A stretch of 45,641 nt of DNA, from the NCBI RefSeq assembly GCF_018128025.1, contig NZ_JAGSCS010000020.1, positions 1-45,641 of the forward strand. The letters run 5' to 3'. Positions 40,924-45,641 of the stretch are shown piece by piece. Made by a program: the position numbers and the translations under genes. The DNA comes from Proteiniclasticum sediminis. GTDB lineage: Bacteria; Bacillota; Clostridia; Clostridiales; Clostridiaceae. The notes under the pieces are model-generated. The model saw only the letters and a list, made by a program, of their open reading frames with translations, had not been told where the DNA came from and did not search any database. Positions within the stretch are counted from its first letter, which is position 1; each line of letters begins with the position of its first letter.

Positions 40924-41058
40924 ATTTCATCAAATGAAATTTTCATTATTCCTTTAAGCCTTACCCATCTATTATAACGGCTATTTTGTTAAAATCCTAG
41001 ATATATTTCGAGATTGATGAATTTCACCTTATAGGGGGACAATTTGACGATGAAAAGC

Positions 41059-41088
41059 AAAAGCCCGAAGACAGGCCTTCGGGCTTTT
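41059..41088 (-). terminator. Intrinsic terminator of the CDGSH gene
   Basis: AAAAGCCCGAAG (41059-41070) pairs perfectly with CTTCGGGCTTTT (41077-41088). It is symmetric, but lies downstream of the minus-strand CDGSH gene. Confidence 0.8.
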
Positions 41089-41108
41089 CAGTGAACTCTG
41101 ACTCGGAA

Positions 41109-41351
41109 TTACTCCAAGGAAAGATGGGATCCGTCGCAATAGGGCGGATTCTTTGTATGCTTGCAGGTGCAAAGGGCAGCTTTCTCATCCTTTTCGGCGG
41201 TGAAAGCCAAGGGCAGGAAGGAGGTTCCCTCATGGGAGCCGTCACAGAAAGGCTGATTGCCGCTTCTTCCACAGGCACACCAGTAGTAGGTCTCTCCAGC
41301 TTTTAGATCCACATAAATCGGCGCTTTTCCAGCGATGGTTGGTTTTTCCAT
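41109..41351 (-). CDS. Twin-CDGSH iron-sulfur protein
   Basis: 80 residues with two CDGSH motifs: C25, C27, C36, H40 (CACGRSGNQPFCDGSH) and C61, C63, C72, H76 (CTCKHTKNPPYCDGSH). Each binds a redox-active [2Fe-2S] cluster through three Cys and one His. No membrane anchor, so unlike mitoNEET it is soluble. A role in electron transfer or in iron/redox sensing is inferred from the family. A GGGGGG site precedes the ATG. Monocistronic. Confidence 0.92.
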   Translation of the reverse strand: MEKPTIAGKAPIYVDLKAGETYYWCACGRSGNQPFCDGSHEGTSFLPLAFTAEKDEKAALCTCKHTKNPPYCDGSHLSLE

Positions 41352-41560
41352 ATTAACCCCCCTTTTTGTTATTCTGGGTTTTCCCCGTGACTCTATTATA
41401 GGGTTGAGCCCAGCGCGTCGCCAGTGTGAAAGTCCTTTATGAACGAGATTTAACAGAATAATTGGAAAAAGAATAAAAAATCACGGAGGATTTTCCTCAT
41501 TTCTCATCTTCATGGCAATGGATTTCTCCCCTGGGGGAATTCTGTAGGTTGAGGCAAAAG

Positions 41561-41586
41561 AAAAAAGCAGGGGATTCCTGCTTTTT
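41561..41586 (-). terminator. Intrinsic terminator overlapping the acylphosphatase stop codon
   Basis: AAAAAGCAGG pairs with CCTGCTTTTT around GGATT; on the minus strand it is followed by TTTTTTC. Its upstream arm contains part of the stop codon at 41585-41587. Confidence 0.75.
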
Positions 41587-41857
41587 AGCCAAGGATAGTG
41601 AATTTACGTTCTTCCGTTACCAGGGGGATTTCCTTCAGGGAATAGTCGTCAATGCGAAGATAACCGTTTCCTCGAAGGAGAACTTGAAGCAGGGACGTGA
41701 GCTTATCTTCTTCACCCTGCACCAGCACTTCCACACAGCCGTTGGAAAGGTTTCGGACCGAGCCCGTGAGACCGAGGGTGGAGGCTGTGGTGTAACAAAA
41801 ATAACGGAATCCCACGCCTTGGACCCTACCGGAGAAGAGGATAAAATAGCGTTTCAT
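41585..41857 (-). CDS. acyP: Acylphosphatase
   Basis: 90 residues, the standard length. GRVQGVGFRYFCYTTA holds the catalytic Arg (R18) in the phosphate cradle, and GSVRNLSNGCVEVLVQG holds the conserved Asn (N36). Hydrolyses acyl phosphates such as acetyl phosphate and carbamoyl phosphate. GGAAGGA precedes the ATG. It lies 39 bases after the membrane-anchored DnaQ-like gene on the same strand and shares its terminator, so the two are probably cotranscribed. Confidence 0.92.
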   Translation of the reverse strand: MKRYFILFSGRVQGVGFRYFCYTTASTLGLTGSVRNLSNGCVEVLVQGEEDKLTSLLQVLLRGNGYLRIDDYSLKEIPLVTEERKFTILG

Positions 41858-41896
41858 GGCAATCCTTCCTTTCCTGGGGAAACGGGTAAATTGGGA

Positions 41897-42982
41897 CTAA
41901 TGGGTGTCAAACCAGTGTTTCAAGGATTTTCGGAGCTTATGCCAGGCATCCAGGACGATTTTGCTAAGATCGGTGACCGGTTTTTCTCCATTTTCCACAC
42001 TGGGGAGATCCGAGGGTTTCGAGCGGCGGCTTTTGGGCTCCACCTTTGGGGCCTCCGCTGGCAGGTTAGCCGCTTCCTGGGGATGGTCCGGTGAATCTCC
42101 TGGATTCTCCTTGAGTGGCTCCATTTTTAGCGTGGCGGTGAGAGAAGCTTCATCAGCGGCCTTCGCGAGGAGGGGATCCATAGAGGGGGTGCTTCGAAGT
42201 TTTTCCGGCAGCATCTCCTGCAGTTTGTGCCGATGGGATTCTTTTTTGCGGTATTTAGAGACGGTGTAAATATAGTCCAGATAGATGGCGCCGATGACTT
42301 TGGCATCCGCCACTTCGTCATCGCCCAGATTGTAGAAGCCTAAAAATTTTCTCAGATCCTTCACGGATTTTCCTGTGAGGCCATAGAGGTCCTTGCTCAT
42401 CTTCATGGCATCGATGAAGGAGATATGGACTTCCTTGTCCAGCTTCACGTTGAGATAGGTATGGGTAAACGGCTGATTATAGATGATGATGGGCTGATCA
42501 CCAGCATAGCGGATGAATTTTCCCACAGCTTCTTTCAGGGGCATCACATGGTGTTTTTCCACCGTATCCTTGGACGCTAAGGGGATATACAGGGCGTCGA
42601 TCATTTTATGATTGATATAGCGGACGGCCTCGATGGCGGAGACGGTGTCGCTGTAGGGATCTTCTGCGGTACGCTTCAGATGGAAGGTCACAAATTCCTT
42701 ATAAAGGGGATACGACTCAAAATCTTCCAAAATCATTCCCTTGTGGTTAAACAGGGCATCTTCCATGATGACGCGCTTGTAGCTGGCACTCAGGGGATTG
42801 TACAGATAATCCTTGAATACGTAAAACAGCGCAATGAGGAATCCGATGCCAATATAGAGCAGGGAATAGGTGATTTCGGCATACCCGTACTTGTTTCTAA
42901 AGTAGAGATAAACGGCCAGAAGAAGGCCAAAGCAATACAGGAAAAGATATTTCCGATTGAAGATCTTTCTCACAACATCCAT
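41897..42982 (-). CDS. Membrane-anchored DnaQ-like (pseudo-exonuclease) protein
   Basis: About 361 residues. Two helices (about 12-28 and 38-57) form a membrane hairpin. Residues about 95-240 look like a DnaQ/DEDD exonuclease domain: FVTFHLKRTAEDPYSDTVSAIEAVRYINHKMI aligns with the usual FVAFDxETTGLDPxxDxIIEIGAV pattern, then PIIIYNQPFTHTYL and GDDEVADAKVIGAIYL. The metal-binding acids are mostly gone: H101 and K103 replace DxE, H174 replaces the motif II Asp, D221 stands in place of the catalytic His; only D226 remains. The C-terminal 110 residues are Pro/Glu/Ser-rich, probably disordered, ending in an amphipathic basic helix. ATG 42982 has GGAGG eight bases upstream. The fold assignment is from my own motif alignment and is moderate; a wholly different family remains possible. 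Confidence 0.6.
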   Translation of the reverse strand: MDVVRKIFNRKYLFLYCFGLLLAVYLYFRNKYGYAEITYSLLYIGIGFLIALFYVFKDYLYNPLSASYKRVIMEDALFNHKGMILEDFESYPLYKEFVTFHLKRTAEDPYSDTVSAIEAVRYINHKMIDALYIPLASKDTVEKHHVMPLKEAVGKFIRYAGDQPIIIYNQPFTHTYLNVKLDKEVHISFIDAMKMSKDLYGLTGKSVKDLRKFLGFYNLGDDEVADAKVIGAIYLDYIYTVSKYRKKESHRHKLQEMLPEKLRSTPSMDPLLAKAADEASLTATLKMEPLKENPGDSPDHPQEAANLPAEAPKVEPKSRRSKPSDLPSVENGEKPVTDLSKIVLDAWHKLRKSLKHWFDTH

Positions 42983-43040
42983 AAAAAGTGCCTCCGTGTG
43001 CGACGATTTGTGAAGAGGGAAGGTCCGTTTCTTATTCTCT

Positions 43041-43069
43041 ATTATAGTATGAATCAAGTAAATCCCCAA
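43041..43069 (-). promoter_or_regulatory. Promoter of the DnaQ-like/acylphosphatase unit
   Basis: Minus strand: TTGGGG (43064-43069), 17-base spacer, TATAAT (43041-43046). It lies between the histidine kinase stop and the next gene. Confidence 0.5.
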
Positions 43070-43093
43070 GAATTTCAGGCTCTACTTTTGCTC

Positions 43094-44713
43094 CTAAATG
43101 ATGAGCGCCGGAAGTTTCACCGAAATGACCAGGGTATGCTCGTCTTTCTTCGTGGCTTGGATCTTGCCGTGATGATTGTTGACGATACTTTCCGCGATGG
43201 CCAGTCCTAAGCCGCTGCCGCCGGTTTCGCTGGAACGGGATTTTTCCAGGCGATAAAACCGCTCGAACATTTTGGCAATGTCCTCATCGCTGATGCTGTC
43301 AATGCTGTTTTCCACCGTCACCGTGAGATACCCTTGTTGGTCAGCACTGAACACCCGGACCAGAATGGGGGTTTTTGTGTGGGAGTACTTGATGGCATTG
43401 GAGATAAGATTTTCAAAGAGACGGACAATCTGGGGGACATCTACGGAGAGGAGGGTGTCTTTATTGGTGAAGGACTTTTCGATGGTGAGATTCTGTTCTT
43501 CGGCCATGGGAATCATTTCCTCCACCAGCTGATCCAAAAGATCCCGGAGATTCACCGTGGTGAGGGATGGTTTGTTGTCGGAGCTTTGGAGCTTTGTATA
43601 TTCGAAGAGTTCGCTGATGAGGTCCTTCAGGCTTTCTGCCTTGGCATAGGCGATCTGGAGATAGTCGCTGCGCTGGGCTTCGGTGATCCCGCTGCTTTTC
43701 GCCAGTCCCAGATAACCGATGATGGAGGTTAAGGGGGTGCGAAGGTCGTGGGAGACATTGGTGATGAGCTCCTGCTTCGTCCGCTCCAGATTTCGCTCCT
43801 CTTCAATGCGTTCATCAATATCCCGGGCCATGATGTTGATGCTTTTGGCCAGCTCGGTGAGTTCATCATTTCCTTTCACCGGGGCGGTATACTTGAGATT
43901 ACCGGTGGATATGATCCGCACGGTATTGGACAGCTCCTGGATGTAGTCCATTTTATTCCGGGTAATGACCATGAAGCCGATGACAAAAAAGAGAAAACCC
44001 ACAAAAATGGACAGGGAACTGTTGTAACTGTAAGTGGAGGAGGTCTGGATATCTGCCACGGGAGTATCCCGGATAATCAGATAGATGTCCTCCTTCAGAA
44101 AATTCATGGGATAGACGAAGGTGCGCTCCGTCACCGCTTCATTGCTGGTGTTTCCGGAGTTATAGTAATCCACGTCATAGACGGACTTGATGACGTCGAA
44201 GACATCGATGGCCCGCTCATTGACATTGGCGGTCTTGTACCGGATATTGCCTTCCAGGTCCGTGACGATGACCTTTAAGGTGGTGGTCCGGGAGAAATCC
44301 TCAATGAGGTTATTCATGGCCGTGGTCAGGTCAAACTGCTTCATCTCCGGATTGTTCTCCGAAGGGTAACGCACATTAAGGCGCATCTCTTCGGTGATTT
44401 CCGACTCTTCCTTGTAGCGAAGGTCATTGAGCATCCGCTCCGCAATGTCATTGGCGGAAGAAGAAATGTCATAGATTCCCTGCTCATAGGAGATGAACTT
44501 GTGCTCCGTAACCTTTCGAGTCAAGTTGAAGGTAATGTTGTAGGCCACTAGGGCCAGCACAAGACAAAAAGCCACGGCAAAGATCAGTTCCAGCTGGATA
44601 TTGCTGCTGATTTTTGAACGGATGAAGTCGTCCAAGGCTCTGAAAAAGCGGTCTATTCGATTGTTTTCCGGCGCAGGGGCCGGGCCTGGGACGGGTTTCT
44701 TCCTATTTTTCAA
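43094..44713 (-). CDS. Two-component sensor histidine kinase
   Basis: 539 residues. A basic/proline-rich cytoplasmic N-terminus, TM1 about 42-62, an extracytoplasmic sensor of about 170 residues, TM2 about 234-251, HAMP about 252-305, then the dimerisation domain with the phosphoacceptor H322 (SHDLRTPLTSIIGYL) and the ATPase domain (N-box NLISNAIKYSH, then MFERFYRLEKSRSSETGGSGLGLAI). The class resembles VanS-like and other cell-envelope kinases. The stimulus is unknown. The gene overlaps the regulator gene by 11 bases, so the pair is translationally coupled. Confidence 0.94.
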   Translation of the reverse strand: MKNRKKPVPGPAPAPENNRIDRFFRALDDFIRSKISSNIQLELIFAVAFCLVLALVAYNITFNLTRKVTEHKFISYEQGIYDISSSANDIAERMLNDLRYKEESEITEEMRLNVRYPSENNPEMKQFDLTTAMNNLIEDFSRTTTLKVIVTDLEGNIRYKTANVNERAIDVFDVIKSVYDVDYYNSGNTSNEAVTERTFVYPMNFLKEDIYLIIRDTPVADIQTSSTYSYNSSLSIFVGFLFFVIGFMVITRNKMDYIQELSNTVRIISTGNLKYTAPVKGNDELTELAKSINIMARDIDERIEEERNLERTKQELITNVSHDLRTPLTSIIGYLGLAKSSGITEAQRSDYLQIAYAKAESLKDLISELFEYTKLQSSDNKPSLTTVNLRDLLDQLVEEMIPMAEEQNLTIEKSFTNKDTLLSVDVPQIVRLFENLISNAIKYSHTKTPILVRVFSADQQGYLTVTVENSIDSISDEDIAKMFERFYRLEKSRSSETGGSGLGLAIAESIVNNHHGKIQATKKDEHTLVISVKLPALII

Positions 44714-45398
44714 CTTTGTATCCTACTCCCCATACGGTTTTAATATATCTGGGATTTCGGGGATCATCCTCGATTTTTTCCCGCAGTTTCCGAATATGGA
44801 CCATGACGGTGTTTTCGGACTCCAGGAACTCTTCCTTCCACACATTCTCGTAGATGCGTTCCACGGAGAGGACAATGCCGATGTTCCGAGTCATGTACTC
44901 CAGCATGTCAAACTCGGTCTTGGTGAGCTTAATCAGGTCATTGCCCTTTTTCACTTCCCGGGTGTTCACATTGATGGTGATGTCATCGAGATTCAGAATG
45001 TTCTCGTTGCGAGGTTTCTCTGAGTTCAAGGTATAGTAGCGGCGAAGCTGGGATTTCACCCGGGCAATGAGCTCCAGGGGGTTAAAGGGTTTGGTCAGAT
45101 AATCGTCCGCCCCCATGGTGAGCCCCAGGATTTTGTCCATGTCCTGGGTTTTGGCGGACAGCATGATGATCGGCATGTTTTTCGTTTTTCGAAGCTCCAT
45201 GCAGGCTTGAATCCCGTCTTTTTTCGGCATCATAATATCCAGGATGATGAGATCCACATGGTGTTTCTCCACCACTTCCAGGGCTTCCACTCCGTTGGTG
45301 GCCTTAATGGTTCCATAACCCTCGTTGGTGAGATAGATTTCGATGAGATCCCGGATTTCTTTTTCATCATCCACGATGAGTATCGTCTGTTTTTCCAT
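44703..45398 (-). CDS. OmpR/PhoB-family response regulator
   Basis: 231 residues. Receiver domain ILIVDDEKEIRDLI with the phosphoacceptor D54 (LIILDIMMPKKDG) and the conserved LTKPFNP lysine; C-terminal winged helix about 130-231 (LTKTEFDMLEYM, ENTVMVHIRKLREKIEDDP, IKTVWGVGYKVEK). It should be phosphorylated by the kinase encoded next and bind direct repeats in target promoters. GGAGG lies before the ATG. First gene of the pair. Confidence 0.95.
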   Translation of the reverse strand: MEKQTILIVDDEKEIRDLIEIYLTNEGYGTIKATNGVEALEVVEKHHVDLIILDIMMPKKDGIQACMELRKTKNMPIIMLSAKTQDMDKILGLTMGADDYLTKPFNPLELIARVKSQLRRYYTLNSEKPRNENILNLDDITINVNTREVKKGNDLIKLTKTEFDMLEYMTRNIGIVLSVERIYENVWKEEFLESENTVMVHIRKLREKIEDDPRNPRYIKTVWGVGYKVEK

Positions 45399-45641
45399 AG
45401 TGTTCCTCCCTCTGCGCTTGCACGGTTCAATGTTTTATCCCGTTCCTTTAAGGAAACGGAGTGACTTTATCTTTATTCTAGATGAGACACTTTAAAATGG
45501 CGGTGAAATAATCTTAAATGTTGGTGAATCCCCCGGTGGGGCAAAAGTTTTCATCCGCTCTTCCATTATACTATATCCCGGGACCTTTGCGGAAAGGGAG
45601 GACAAAGAGGGGACATGGGGAATTTTATGCTCAGGTTCAGT
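45399..45641 (-). promoter_or_regulatory. Upstream region of the two-component operon
   Basis: On the minus strand a TATAAT box is found at 45565-45570, giving a long leader of about 160 bases. Within it the imperfect palindrome CCGTTCCTTTAAGGAAACGG (45440-45459) lies 42 bases upstream of the ATG and may be a hairpin or an operator, possibly for autoregulation. No gene is seen here. Confidence 0.35.

Noticed and set aside
1-45641. CRISPR arrays, tRNA or rRNA genes, tmRNA next to smpB, prophage
   Set aside because: No regularly spaced repeats, no cloverleaf or rRNA core sequence, and no phage structural genes were found when reading both strands; short tRNA genes cannot be excluded without a covariance scan.

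Overview
The window reads as chromosomal DNA of an anaerobic, low-to-medium GC Bacillota of the Clostridia type. Pointers are a glmS ribozyme in front of glmS, a GlpP-type antiterminator, clostridial families (DUF1846, DUF3867, DUF1413, DUF1538), AGGAGG-type ribosome binding sites with frequent TTG starts, sigma-A promoters and many strong intrinsic terminators. There is no prophage, CRISPR array, rRNA or tRNA that I can recognise. A genus cannot be named safely from the sequence alone.

Layout. 1-1010: edge of an insertion sequence (DUF6431 protein plus the N-terminus of a DDE-type transposase), followed by about 0.9 kb of low-coding debris. 1.9-5.4 kb: EamA exporter, cytosine deaminase-type amidohydrolase, PAS-GGDEF diguanylate cyclase. 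5.7-8.2 kb: a small membrane protein, then a redox-flavoured operon (methyltransferase, DsbA/YjbH-like thioredoxin-fold protein, MarR regulator) with two copies of a palindromic operator inside two promoter-like sequences. 8.3-10.8 kb: DUF1413, DUF1538 transporter and a tandem-PII protein behind a palindromic operator. 11-15 kb: VOC protein, chemoreceptor with a sigma-28-like promoter, DUF1846 protein. 15.8-23.8 kb: a complete peptide-type ABC importer with a very large binding protein, an inner-membrane subunit carrying a repeat-containing insert, and two small added membrane proteins. 23.9-28.4 kb: DegV, SmpB, ProC, a 53-residue membrane protein, a nitroreductase broken by an in-frame TAG, and a Gfo/Idh/MocA dehydrogenase. 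28.5-31 kb: cytochrome b5-like lipoprotein, a GNAT-like protein, MscS. 31.2-37.2 kb: GlpP and an attenuated oxidoreductase operon (GlpA-like flavoprotein with a [2Fe-2S] BFD domain, a second flavoprotein, DUF1667), then a paralogous GlpA-like gene with DUF3867. 37.4-45.6 kb: MATE pump, then on the minus strand glmS with its ribozyme, twin-CDGSH protein, acylphosphatase, a membrane-anchored DnaQ-like protein that seems to have lost its catalytic acids, and a histidine kinase/OmpR regulator pair.

How it fits together. Several units carry their own readable control logic: MarR operators, the DUF1413 promoter palindrome, GlpP with a leader terminator, the glmS ribozyme, and an intercistronic hairpin after the binding-protein gene. 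The best candidates for under-described biology are the DUF1413-DUF1538-tandem PII operon, the permease with a four-repeat extracytoplasmic insert, and the membrane-anchored pseudo-exonuclease next to the two-component system. All functional names rest on recalled family motifs, not on database searches.
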